From: Ariolimax columbianus
Taxonomy: Eukaryota; Mollusca; Gastropoda; Stylommatophora; Arionidae
Length of the DNA: 64,000 nt
Assembly: GCA_036924085.1 (NCBI GenBank)
Contig: JAVGWX010000019.1
Location: 21,614,293-21,678,292 of the forward strand
Direction: 5' to 3'
Under the pieces are notes generated by a model. The model was not told the DNA's origin and ran no database searches. It saw only the letters and a program-made list of their open reading frames with translations. Both the position numbers and the translations under genes were made by a program. This document shows positions 1 to 10,275 of the stretch, piece by piece (the first letter of the stretch is position 1; each line of letters begins with the position of its first letter).

Positions 1-820
1 CCGAAACATGGATGGTCATTTTTTTTCATCTGGCAAATGACCACCATTTTCGTCTTCACTATCCAAAATGTAAACACTACTCCTGTTTACAACTTCACTC
101 ACATCGTACATGCATAAAAAGACATGTCATTTGATACATATAAACTTTTTGTAATACATACACAATCAATACAAGCAGAAGAAAAACACTGGCTGGTCGT
201 TTTTACAACACAAACCAACACTTTTACATCGTTTTACAGTCAAATTCACCAAAGTCTGTCCCTGCGGGACCTTTAACTCATCAAAACAGAAACACCGTAA
301 GGAATTCTCCTTACTCATTGAGGTCAATATACCTCGCCCTGTTCCCGTGCCTTCCTCTAAGGACACGAACCTTCATTGTTACACACGACCAGTTCAGGTC
401 AATTTTCTCAGGCGGTCTCATTACACGCCTGGCCGACGATTCACTTCATACTAACTCCTGTGAGGCCACGAATTTACGTGGGTTATCCTCGGGCTAGTTA
501 TTATTGTCTCTCTTGACAGCTATCCCCTCTCAAAGAAAACAGCAAAATTCTTTATGTTTCCCACAAAAACGATATTTGACAATATATGTCATAGTCAATA
601 TTAAAACTTCTGATCAATATAGTCTTCTCTGCAAAGACTCCACATACATGTGATACAATAACAATATGTCTTGTTATGATGTATCTCCGATTAAGAGTGT
701 CCCACATGCTTGTTCTTATTCTGGAACTCGTGGTGACCTGTGCTTGCGGAGGCCTACAGTCTGGATGAGATATACTGCTCTGTAGATCACCTATATAACC
801 TGTATCAAATACCTGTAAAC
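1..820. other. Non-coding, nothing recognised
   Basis: Moderately AT-rich sequence with short open frames only. No protein motif, RNA gene or terminal repeat was recognised. It may be internal or 3' sequence of the LTR element whose gag-like frame lies at 1979-3544 on the minus strand, but nothing seen here proves that. Confidence 0.4.
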
Positions 821-1265
821 ATGATGATTCAACAACAACACAAAAAACCAACAAAACACAAGACAAATGCATTGCATACAATGTCGAAACCCAAAACCAA
901 AATATTTGCACGCATACTTATGATATCAATATTTCAGTCAGCAAGTATCACACTTTGATACTGTCAGGATATGTAATCATGTTTAAACAACAAAACAACA
1001 ACAAAATAAGACAAATTCAATGCATACTATATCGACCATACAACCCACTAAAAATGCAAGTAATACCATTAGTCTAAACCCAAACACCAAATACAAATGT
1101 CAAAATATTTGCACGCATACTCATGATATCAGTATTTCAGTCCGTAAGTATCACACCTTGATACTTATGTCAGGACACATAATCATGTTTAAACAAACCA
1201 ACAACAATCAATTAAAGTGCAAGTAATACGCTTGTCAAAATCCAAATATCAAAATATTTGCACAC
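821..1265. repeat. Imperfect long-unit tandem repeat (about 150-200 bp)
   Basis: Three successive blocks share the words CAAAATATTTGCACGCATAC (near 898 and 1101, partly near 1252), TCATGTTTAAACAA (979 and 1187) and a CAACAA-rich spacer. Two near-complete units are followed by a partial one. The units have diverged by substitutions and indels. Confidence 0.75.
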
Positions 1266-1978
1266 AAACATGATCAAGTGCCATCAACCTTCACGCCTGC
1301 TCGTGCCCCACAGATGAGCACCTGTTAATGCCCCCTTTATAAGATACTAAACTATGACTAAGTTCTACTAGACTATGTCACTAAACTATGACTAAGTTCT
1401 AACTTAATCAGATACTAAACTATGTCTGAGTCAAAAGTCACAAACCGAATCGTCCACATGTGGAATTACGTCATGCTGTAACCCTCCTAGTCCAGGTGCA
1501 GTCTTTGTTAAAGTTGCATAGCCCCGTTAACTTCTGGCGTCTTTGTCACGAGGAATCAAAACCGAGTATTGTGATCTAACTAATGTACCGCTGTTTCCCC
1601 AAATTCCCCGCATCAAAGCTACCTGGTCAGAATTTTGACCGAAACATCGCGTCCACGTGTTACCCTTCGTCGCGTAATCATTACCTGGCGAATCCAGCTA
1701 TCCTGCGTCTCTTACCCGTTCTGTCCGTTTCTCTGGTCGGAAATGTCCCTTTGATCTCGATCAGTCTGAAGCGAAGACTGACCGTCGCGCTCATTGTCTG
1801 GCGTGTACTTCAGACAACGAATTCAAAGGAATTTTTAACATCTGGTCATTCCTCCATCTCTATACCCTACCCCCTAATTATCCAAATCTCCGTTTCCCAA
1901 GGATAACGGTAGATGAAACAAATTTTATGCAAATGCATACATTAACTGGAGTTTCACATGACTTTACTCCACACGACT
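1266..1978. other. Non-coding stretch downstream of gag-like ORF
   Basis: In minus-strand orientation this lies directly 3' of the 521-codon zinc-knuckle frame. No protease, reverse transcriptase or integrase motif was seen in any frame. The phrase ACTAAACTATGACTAAGTTC occurs twice near 1350-1400 as a small local duplication. Confidence 0.5.
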
Positions 1979-3544
1979 TTACCTAATTCCATTTCTGAAT
2001 TCCAGGTTTTTGGCTAGCGTCAGTAAGCATTGTATCAACCGTTCCTTATCACTACTGCTTATTTTAACCAGACTATGTGCTGCCCCATCAGCTGTCTCTG
2101 ATTGCTGCGCGATTTCCTCCTGTAAAACGCCCATCGTCTGGTCTGTTTGTTTCACAGTTGTTTGGTTCGTATCCACCGGTTCTCTGGTAGTGTTACGTAC
2201 ACTTACATCGTCCGCTACTTCAGCCTTCCGTCCATCTGTATTCACTATTTGTGGGAGAGACTTTTCACACTGTTCGTTTGACTGTTGGCTTATCTCGAAC
2301 TGAGATCTTTTCATCTTTGCTTCGATGACTGGTTCGCTGTCCTGGCTGTGGTTAACCTGTCTTTCCCTTTTCTTCGTTTTCCTTAGAAACTCTGTTGCTC
2401 CTTTGCTGGCTGCACGAGTATTCTTACCCGGTGCGTCCGTTTCACATTCCAACTGTGCGTCATTCCCACTTCCTTCCTCGGTGACCAAAAGGCTGTCCCT
2501 TCTTTCGGTCTGTTCAAAAACTTCTCCCGCATGGCTAGGACCTGGCGTGGGTGGGCACGAAACCATAGCTGGTCCTGCCACCATTCCTCCTCTTCTCCTT
2601 TCTTCTTTATCTGACGAATCTCTGACTATTTCCTTGTTCGATTCTTCGTCGACTTTAACTAATGTTCTACCAGGCTTGACCACAAGTTCCTGGTAAACTT
2701 GGCTCCTTTCAGCACGCCCGACCATGTTAATCGACGTAATACCCTCTTCCTGAATTCTCGACCTACGCTGTCCAATGACGTAACATTTCATCTGGACCTC
2801 TGAGCGAACGTTTGTTTCGTTTGCCTTGCGTAATCTGCCCTCCGTCCCTAACTTTTCTGGATACACAAAACCTGTATCGCTTTCTTTCTGTCCATCCGCC
2901 TCGTGCTCAAAGTCTCTTTGATAGCTCCTGTCCTGCCTCTCCATCTGTAACCGTGCGAAAGGCCTCTTGTGGGCTAAGAATCTGCCCGATTCAAACTTCT
3001 GCCCAACCATTCCTCCTCCTCTCATTTGACTTGGCCTCTCCACCTGGGTCAAACTCCCCTTTTTGCCACCTCTGTCCAGCCGTGTACACACGTCCGTCCT
3101 GATATTTCCACCTCTGTCTCTCCACAGATCGGAATGTGGAAGTTGGACGGGCTTCCTACTCACTTTCCTACCATTCTGTCCCCTTCCAAAATACTGGACC
3201 GTGTTTACTTCTGTGATTTCTCTATTTCTTCTCTCCTTCCTAGCTGGTTTGAAAGCTCTGTTTTCAAAATGTTGCAACAGATGTCGCAGCTTCCATTTGA
3301 GGTCTTTTTCCTGTTTTTCCAGCCGAATAACTCTGCTTGTTAGTTCTCTTAGCTGGTTTTGTAGTTGACTTCTGTCCTCCCACTTATCGCTGACTGTAGC
3401 TCGTGCCATGAAAGGCTTGTTTTTGACAAACAGTCCTCTTCTCCAGACAACGTTCGTATTCCGAAATATATTTGGGCATCCTATAGACAAATGTCCAAAA
3501 GCTAGACAATGATAACATTGTTTAACATTGTCCAACCTCGACAT
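1979..3544 (-). CDS. Zinc-knuckle gag-like protein of LTR element
   Basis: An uninterrupted frame of about 521 codons from the ATG at 3544-3542; the frame is open a further nine codons upstream without another ATG. Near the N-terminus is one CCHC zinc knuckle (CYHCLAFGHLSIGC, C-x2-C-x4-H-x4-C, about residues 9-22). It is followed by a basic stretch, then a probable coiled coil around residues 60-95 (heptad-like QLQNQLRELTSRVIRLEKQE). The rest is a long, charged, K/R/E/Q/S-rich low-complexity tail with no recognised domain. Zinc knuckles bind nucleic acid and usually sit near the C-terminus of Gag, so an N-terminal one is odd; this could be a split Gag or an ORF1-like protein. A primer-binding site and an LTR lie just upstream in the same orientation, which supports an LTR-element origin. 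The lack of stops suggests a fairly young copy. Function is inferred from the knuckle and context only. Confidence 0.65.
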   Translation of the reverse strand: MSRLDNVKQCYHCLAFGHLSIGCPNIFRNTNVVWRRGLFVKNKPFMARATVSDKWEDRSQLQNQLRELTSRVIRLEKQEKDLKWKLRHLLQHFENRAFKPARKERRNREITEVNTVQYFGRGQNGRKVSRKPVQLPHSDLWRDRGGNIRTDVCTRLDRGGKKGSLTQVERPSQMRGGGMVGQKFESGRFLAHKRPFARLQMERQDRSYQRDFEHEADGQKESDTGFVYPEKLGTEGRLRKANETNVRSEVQMKCYVIGQRRSRIQEEGITSINMVGRAERSQVYQELVVKPGRTLVKVDEESNKEIVRDSSDKEERRRGGMVAGPAMVSCPPTPGPSHAGEVFEQTERRDSLLVTEEGSGNDAQLECETDAPGKNTRAASKGATEFLRKTKKRERQVNHSQDSEPVIEAKMKRSQFEISQQSNEQCEKSLPQIVNTDGRKAEVADDVSVRNTTREPVDTNQTTVKQTDQTMGVLQEEIAQQSETADGAAHSLVKISSSDKERLIQCLLTLAKNLEFRNGIR

Positions 3545-3819
3545 ATTGAATAAACCCGTCTGGCCCCCCAAAAAAATTTATAAGACTGTCAAGTACGCAC
3601 AAAGTCTTGTCAATAATACAACAATGGGTGGAAGAAAAATGTCACACTTACCAGTCAGATGATTGGAAAAACTGTCTATGGTACTAACACTCTAACCACT
3701 AGCTACTCCTCTATTCCTAACTACACACACAAGTTATATTTAACTGCGACACTTGTGTTAAACATGCAAATCAAGATCTATAGATACACACGCACTACAT
3801 TTATAAATCTACCACGACT

Positions 3820-3837
3820 ATCCTGGTCACGGCACCA
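3820..3837 (-). other. Probable primer-binding site of LTR element
   Basis: On the minus strand this reads TGGTGCCGTGACCAGGAT. It begins with the TGG complementary to a tRNA 3' CCA and lies 14 nt inside the LTR edge at 3852. The complement resembles a T-arm plus acceptor end of a tRNA. The tRNA identity was not determined. Confidence 0.6.
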
Positions 3838-3965
3838 AAATAATAATAACGTGTAGCAGATCCCACTGTTTGCCTTGGCCGTGATCTAAATTAGAACATT
3901 CTCACACTCATCCACATCATCATGACCATACTCAGTAAATGACATATCACACAGCAGGTGGCATA

Positions 3966-3971
3966 TTTATT
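3966..3971 (-). terminator. AATAAA polyadenylation signal in LTR
   Basis: The minus strand reads AATAAA, downstream of the TATA-like box and about 115 bp before the inner LTR edge. This is consistent with an R-region polyadenylation signal. Confidence 0.4.
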
Positions 3972-4477
3972 ATATCATACTCATATCATAGAATGAGAAG
4001 AGAAATTACAAACACAATATAATACACATCTTGACTAAACATTCTACTAAAACGGGAATTGTAAGCATTAGCTATTGATGGAATTCCCAACTATCTAAAA
4101 ACCCAGTTCTATTGCCTTGCAATGACATCACACACACATCGCCTTAACTGCGTCTTCAACACACCTTATCAAATACTCTTCCTCACTGAAATCCCCTCAG
4201 GCGGGCGATCTCGACATAACTCGTTCACAATGTGTCCTTGCTTACAAACACACTTTCACAGTATCTATTAATGCAAAACTCACACACCTATTTGAGCGAT
4301 CCTGTTCTATCACTAAACATTCGTCCAACAGTCTATCAATCGCTCCTCTACCTAAGTCGGTGAGTTAAACACACTATCTACATTCAGTCTCTCTCTCTCT
4401 CACTCTCCATACAGCCTCACTCTCTCTATCTCTCCTCCTCTCTCTTCCAGCCTCTCGAGCTAAACTTTGTCTCGAGT

Positions 4478-4485
4478 TATATATC
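4478..4485 (-). promoter_or_regulatory. TATA-like box in LTR
   Basis: The minus strand reads ATATATAA inside GAGGATATATAACTCGAG, about 320 bp from the outer LTR edge. This suits a U3 promoter driving the minus-strand gag-like ORF. It is inferred from position and motif. Confidence 0.45.
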
Positions 4486-4797
4486 CTCAAGCAAGGCCAG
4501 AGCTTGACCAATCGATCTCAGGTATGGTCATCTTCAATCCCAATTGGAACGAAACACTTTGCACACCTGTCACTCATTCTCTCGCAGCAAGCCCCGTTGC
4601 CAATTTCGTCTGTCAATCAATCTCCCCCTACCAAAATCAGAAGGCCAGTGGTCAGTTTCTATCTGTCCACATTCCTTAACCCAACTCTGTTCTCTTTTGC
4701 TGAGACCGTGAGTGACCTTGACATGCATTCAGGTAGCATTAAGCTTTAACATGTTCAGGCATCCTAAACTCCCCTTGCTCCGGCGGGAACTGTTACA

Positions 4798-4870
4798 TTA
4801 ACTTAACGTCTTTATACTCGTTTAGAAGACTGCAGAGTCTGTATACAACCAGTTTTGTCTCGCCAGAGAG
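4798..4870 (-). mobile_element. CR1/L2-like LINE 3' tail fragment
   Basis: Contains TTAACTTAACGTCTTTATAC and AGTCTGTATACAACCAG, the same 3' end seen at 16515, 25355, 26840 (reverse), 48595 and 58915 (reverse). Only the extreme 3' end is present. Confidence 0.75.
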
Positions 4871-5054
4871 ATTCTAGAACAGAGACTACCTTGTAATGCT
4901 TTCAGTTTTTTTTAGTAACCTGTGCCTACATATCCAACGCCAGCCCTTTACCCCACGCGGCACTGTTAATTGTCTGGTTCTGTCTACCAGTTTCACATTA
5001 CCGATTTAGAAAGAAAAAAAATCCTTCTATTCTATGCAAGCCTCAAATTATAAT

Positions 5055-5345
5055 CGTATATGCCAACGGTGCAAAATCTCAACTGCTGTTTTTATAGCCT
5101 CGGCCTCTGCTTCATCATTTAAACGTTTTACGCCGCATCAATAACAAAACTCGTATTTGGACCCATACCCTGAAAAGGATTTAGTATTAAATGCTGATTC
5201 ATCTGTATAGACCAGGACTGCCGATTTTGGGTAGCTAGAGACTGTCTTCAAGGCACATGTTTTTAGGATATTAGGTGTAGTCTCCTTGGAGGCTGTCTTT
5301 TCTGTCAGGTGTGCTTTTTTTTACTGGCAGGCAAAGATTTTCCCA
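5055..5345 (-). pseudogene. RNase H domain relic of a retroelement
   Basis: The minus-strand translation gives AVLVYTDESAFNTKSFSGYG followed by an in-frame stop and then RLNDEAEAEAIKTAVEIL. The YTD and the E of EAEAEA fit the first catalytic Asp and Glu of retroelement RNase H. Before it lies HLTEKTASKETTPNIL, a linker like that of RNase H LINEs. It is truncated and carries stops, so it is a dead fragment. Related sequence on the same strand is at 41925-42360. Confidence 0.7.
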
Positions 5346-7703
5346 AAGGGGTGGTCCAAAAAACCAATTTTCCGTTTCTCTCTCCTCTGGTAGATGGTGA
5401 ATATGGCTTTCCTATTCTGCTACATCCAGTTGCGACAATTGCTTCAGTATTCTCTTTTGCTTCCAAGTGTTTAATTGTACCCTATTTGGATGGTCATTTT
5501 CTTGTCTCTTATATCTCTCTACCGTTTCAGTCAGTGCACGGGACAATGGATACAAAAAGGACGTTATACAATACGATATTCCTAACCACATTCTGCTATC
5601 GGGGACAAAATTGGACATTAACAAACAAAGATAAAAGAAACATTGTCACATCAGTGATGAAATACCCATACATAATGCTTGGGGTAACAAGAATGTACAG
5701 AATCAGAATAGAAGGAATTGATCATGAAAGACGATGCCCTTGAAGTTTTCCTAGACATTGTGTATGTGCATGAGAATAAGTTTTTGTGGCTTAAAGTGTC
5801 TGCAGGACTGTGTAGCTAACTATACAACAAAACATATAATCACAGACAACAGTTGAATTCCTCCGAAACAAAGAAGTACAAGAGACATGTAAAGTTACGT
5901 CAGGAATGGCGAAGGTCTGCCGTCGGACCCTGAACAAACCTTCTATTTTATCTACTCATTGTTTTGTAGTTGAATCACTTTCATGAAGTATTCATTAAAG
6001 CACTTAGGATTGCACTTAGATGCGAAGATTATGTGAAAGAATAGATAGTCTCATAGCGGACACTACCGTCTTGAATAAAAGGGGTATATTCACTGTACAA
6101 TGACTCAATTCTCTTCATTGCCGTCTTGTTTGCTTTACCTATAAATCAGGTACCAATTTACAGCTCGGTAGACTAAAGTGTGTCGAACTGGAACTGAATC
6201 CAATCGCTTTGCTGCTACAGGAATGCGCTATAATCGCTTCGCTACTAGGAAATGGTGGTATATGAAACCATTCGTTTGATAGGTTAAAGCTGCTTGCTGA
6301 AAAGCTATTTTTGTTTTGTTTTAGTAGGCTAGGCTAGGCGCGATGTCAGCCGACTTTTAAAGAGCATGCTCTCGGTGTGACAGTTTGTATTTCCTCCTCT
6401 CTGTACTACCCAGAGTAGTTCGGGAAATCACCCGGACAATAAGAAAGACAGTGACAAAAGTCCATACACGATTTTGGAATAAATGATGAGTGAATAACTG
6501 ATTAACTCGTTTTTCTGGGGATAAGGTCTCACCTTTTATGACGGGCTTAGAGACTACAGTGATGCTATTCCATCCTCCCGGGATGACAGCAGTAACATAT
6601 AACACCTAACTTAACAAATATATATATATATATATATTATTTATTCTGTTTGTGGGTGAAACCACGAGGACCTGTCGACGTTCACATTCAGAAACAGAAA
6701 CTTTCAGCGTTAGAAAAATTGCAGAGGGGATTCCCCTTTCCCGAATGTGGTCACGTGGCTTCATATATTGACCAATAGAAAAACTTCCGGGATTTGACGC
6801 ATTTCCCTCAAGTAAACAAGAAGAGATTAGAGCAGACGGCGAACTTAATTTAGAAAATAAGAATTATTTATTCAACTAAATAACAACAGTGAACAGTTGT
6901 GTATTTTAAAGTTTGACCAAGGAAGCTACCGACAAGTTTGATTCTGTACACATAACTTTAATACATAGAAGAACATCAGGTAAGTTGAAGTAACTTGAAG
7001 CCGACTTGACTACGTTTAATATTCGTTTAATTAACAAAATTGTTACAAAATGGCCTCTCTTCTGTACCCACGTCTTCTTGATTGCTGGACTACTTCTCTC
7101 AAGCTTCAAATGGTCAGCAACTGCTAAATTAAGTCGTTGGCTTGCGTGCAGCAAATGTGGTCTTTTCTAGTTATTTTCATTGATCGTAATTTTTTACATA
7201 ACGTGTCGTAGATACATTTTGCAATATTAAAGAGGCCTAAGAGTAAGAGGGAACCACTGATGAAATTGCAATTTACTGAAGGAAAATATAAAATAGTTTA
7301 TTAGTTTAGACCAGGCTAGAATAAGCAGAAGATACTATTACTTTTTAGTTTTTTCCAGCTGCAGCTGTTCGTTTTCTACCTTATGACTAGTCTATATGGT
7401 TTAGAGGTAAAGGATTTCCTTCAGCATACTTAAACGTTGGTTGGGAATGAAGTGTAACAGAATGCCCAACCATGGTTGGTCATCTCATACAACATGCTTG
7501 GCAGGGCACAGTGAAACAACTCTTCTCTCCCTTTTCTGCCACTGGTAGCACACAGTGCAACAATGAATTTAAAAAGAGGAATTGGAGCCATATCATTTTT
7601 GTTAATTTGTATTTTATATAATTTCTTCACAATAGATAATCTTAAGTCTAATTCATCATTTACAGAAATAACTAAGCACCTATGGGTCTACTATTTTAGT
7701 TTT
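5346..7703. other. Gene-free stretch with TA microsatellite
   Basis: About 2.3 kb without supported coding sequence. A (TA)n microsatellite lies at 6618-6637. Short open frames (for example 5309-5743 plus and 6357-6605 minus) show no recognisable domain. A minor local duplication AATCGCTT(C/T)GCT occurs near 6205-6245. Confidence 0.6.
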
Positions 7704-8383
7704 GACTTGTGGCTTTAATGCTGACAGGTGAAAGCAATGAAAGCCAGATAGTCATGTTTACAGATGCCCTGGCCGGGGTTACAGCACTAAAAAGCCAGAA
7801 AAATACTGAACTTAATGATTTAAGAGCAGTACTCTGTCAACTATGCCAGCAGTCCGCACCAATAAGAGTAGTGGTACAGTGGGTTCCATCCCACTGTAAC
7901 ATCCAAGGCAACGAGGAGGCAGACAGACTGGCAAAAGAAGGTACAAGACTACCACAACCAGATTCTAGTGTGACCTATGAAGAGTCCAAAAGGTTTATTA
8001 GGGCCATATACATGGCCAAATGGGAAACAGAACATACTGGCTACACAAAAAATGAAGCCTACTACCAGTTAAACAGAAAAGAGCAGGTCGTGGTCTTCAG
8101 ACTTCGCACAGGCCACAACAGACTGAGGTACCATCTATTCAATAAACTGAGGATAGGTGGCACTGACGAATGCACCTGTGGTACAGGGAAAATGACCGCT
8201 GAATATCTGCTGCAAAATTACCCAACATACGAGGACCAGAGAAAGCACATGTGGCCATCACCAGTGCCAACACTAAACAAGCTCTATGGCAGTGTCGACA
8301 GCGTCAGGATGACAGCTACTTTCTTTGAACAAATTCAAGTTGACGTCTGACAGCGTACGAAGAAGAAGAAGACTTGTGGCTTT
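7704..8383 (+). mobile_element. 5'-truncated RNase H LINE, 13-bp TSD, GAA tail
   Basis: The flanking direct repeat GACTTGTGGCTTT (7704-7716 and 8371-8383) brackets the insert 7717-8370. The insert encodes only the end of the LINE ORF: the third RNase H Asp region (IVMFTDALAGVTALKS), the HxxxNEEAD motif (VPSHCNIQGNEEADRLA), and a C-terminal zinc-like motif CTCGTGKMTAEYLLQNYPTY, where a Cys expected before PTY is Tyr. The reading frame is intact for about 213 codons and stops just before the GAAGAAGAA tail. It is the same family as 14066-14810, 29317-29854 and 53491-55719. The perfect duplication and simple-repeat tail show insertion by target-primed reverse transcription. Confidence 0.9.
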
Positions 8384-8397
8384 GACAATAACTATGG

Positions 8398-8735
8398 AAA
8401 AATGCAGCGGTCAGTGACCCAAAGCTGACTGCTTGTATCAGGGCCAGCGAACCAGAGCTGCCAAGACCCTTCTACACCTCCACGCAGTGATCTTGGACAA
8501 CAGTCTACAACAGAGCAGACTGGCTAAGGAGAAGGGATTGAAGAGGGAAGTCTAGCCCAGCACTACAAAATTCCTGCTGAAGTTAGATAGGTTGAACCAA
8601 AAGGTGCAAATATCACAATCAACCTATAAACTACTGCATAACGCTTTCTGTTCTCCAGACTATATCCTGCGACTTGCAAAGCCCTTTTCTGGGCTTGGTA
8701 GCGAGAGTTTGAGAACAAATGAAGAAAATGAAAAC
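8398..8735 (+). mobile_element. GAA-tailed SINE-like repeat, family A
   Basis: Shares ordered blocks with copies at 13435, 22085, 29200, 41068 and 49957: GACTGCTTGTATCAGGGCCA, CTGGCTAAGGAGAAGGGAT, AAAGGTGCAAATATC, CTGTTCTCCAGACTATATCC and GGGCTTGGTAGCGAGAG. It ends in a degenerate GAA-rich tail. No coding capacity was seen. Confidence 0.8.
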
Positions 8736-8929
8736 AGTAACTACATGAGGTGACTTACACTGACTTGCCGAAGTGCAACCCACCAGCACATATGTAATGT
8801 GAGGTGTATTCAAAATGTATTGGATCTTCAATTTTACGGAAACAAATGAATGGGAGGTGTCCTCCAACAAGCAGATGTAGAGGACCTTCATGCGCATGCC
8901 TGAACTTCTTTCTGCCCGCAGAGAGTGTC

Positions 8930-10275
8930 AGTCTGTGAGTGAGTGTAATGAACCCTCGTCAGATTTTTTTTTTCCACGAAATGACAGAATGACTTGAGCA
9001 GCATATCATTTAGCCAAAAGCTTGGAGATACCCCAGTGAAAACCATTTCGTAGATTCAACAGGCTTTCGACTATGATGACATGGACATTACATGAATTAA
9101 GGAGTGGTATAATCACTTCAAAGATGGCCACACATCGATGTAGAGTGATCCATATTCTAGTAGGCCCTCAACAAGCCGAAATGACAAAATCATTGACCAA
9201 GAACCGTTGTATCACCATCCGAGAACTTTCTGACAAGGTGGGGATAAGCATTAGTTCGATACACTCCATTTTGAATGAGAATTTGGCCATGAGGAGAGTG
9301 TCCACGAATTTCGAGCTGAAGCTGCTAACCATGGAGCAGAAGAAACTTCATCTGAAATTCTGACAGGGCATGATGTACTGCGACAATTTTTTTTTTCATT
9401 CGCCTTATTGTACTGTGGTTTTTATTGTGTGCCTGTCGGCTCAGTGCATCCGACTTCTGCATGCATTTTATGTAAGGGTATGCTTCCTCCTGCATTTTCA
9501 AAGGGTTTGTTACCCAGGGGTAACAGACGGTGCTGTGATGGGGATCAAACCCAGCTCCTTCAGTTTGTGAGCCTTATCACCCACTAGCCCACACTATCCC
9601 CTGGACTGCGCAAATGACAACCTGGCTTCCTGAAGATCGTGATCACCGGTGATGAGTCATGAGTTTATGGATATGACTCAGAAATCAAGATGCAGGATCA
9701 CAGTGGAGACATCATCCTCGAGACCACAAAAACCAGTCAGGTACTCAACAATGTCAAAGTCATGTCGACCAAATTTTTTTATTTTCGTTTTTTATTGTGT
9801 ATCATGAGTATGCACTACATGGCCAAAAACCTTATCTGGAGATCATCTATGTCACCTTCGTGATGCTGTGTGACACTAACGGCCAGACCTGTGGGCATTA
9901 GGAATTTTACAGATCCATCAAGGCAGCACATCCGCCCATTCTTCACACCTGGTTCAGGCTTTCTTGGCCAAACACAACAACATTCCTCTAGTTTGTCAAT
10001 CTACCTACTTTAATGACATAGCTCCTTATGATTTGGCTGCTCCCTAAGCTGAAAATGTTGCTGAGAGGAAACTGATTTGAGTTACGGAAAGACTTTATGT
10101 GGAACGCTTCGACCCAGATGTACACCATTCCAAAGAGGCCTTTCTGTAATGCTTCAAACAATGGCAGAATTGTGGGCGGTCCGAAGGAAGGTACTTTGAA
10201 GGGGATTAGGGTTTTAGACCTCCAGCTAAGTAATTAGGTTTTTCCTGGTCAAAGGTCTGATATATTTTGAACATG
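8930..10275 (+). mobile_element. Degenerate mariner-like transposon, interrupted by SINE
   Basis: Plus-strand frames at 9073-9363 give TKNRCITIRELSDKVGIS followed by SSIHSILNENLAMRRVSTNF, the helix-turn-helix region of mariner transposases. After an interruption (9390-9597) the homology resumes with FLKIVITGDES, a stop and VYGYD near 9625-9680, the first catalytic Asp region. The remainder to about 10215 is riddled with stops and frameshifts. The outer ends were not firmly located. The interruption is a tRNA-derived SINE in reverse orientation. Confidence 0.75.
9390..9597 (-). mobile_element. tRNA-derived SINE nested in mariner
   Basis: The minus strand reads TGGGCTAGTGGGTGATAAGG (A-box-like), then GGGTTTGATCCCC (B-box-like), CAGGAGGAAGCATACCCTTA, CATAAAATGCATGC and GTCGGATGCACTGAGCCGAC. 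The same order is found at 56360-56545 and in the interrupted copy at 57163-58100. It splits the mariner transposase relic. Confidence 0.85.

Larger units (their letters stand above)
3852..4797 (-). repeat. Long terminal repeat (5' LTR of minus-strand element)
   Basis: The plus-strand ends are TGTAGCAG at 3852 and CTGTTACA at 4797, an imperfect terminal inverted repeat with canonical TG...CA ends. In minus orientation it carries a TATA-like box (4478-4485) and an AATAAA signal (3966-3971) in the expected order, then the primer-binding site and the gag-like ORF. Its outer end abuts a LINE 3' tail at 4798, so it seems to have inserted into that tail. The partner LTR is not in the window, so target-site duplication cannot be checked. 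Confidence 0.7.

Noticed and set aside
2010..3368. Several plus-strand ORFs (for example 2325-2696, 2812-3102 and 3063-3368)
   Set aside because: All overlap the uninterrupted 521-codon minus-strand gag-like frame and lack domains of their own.
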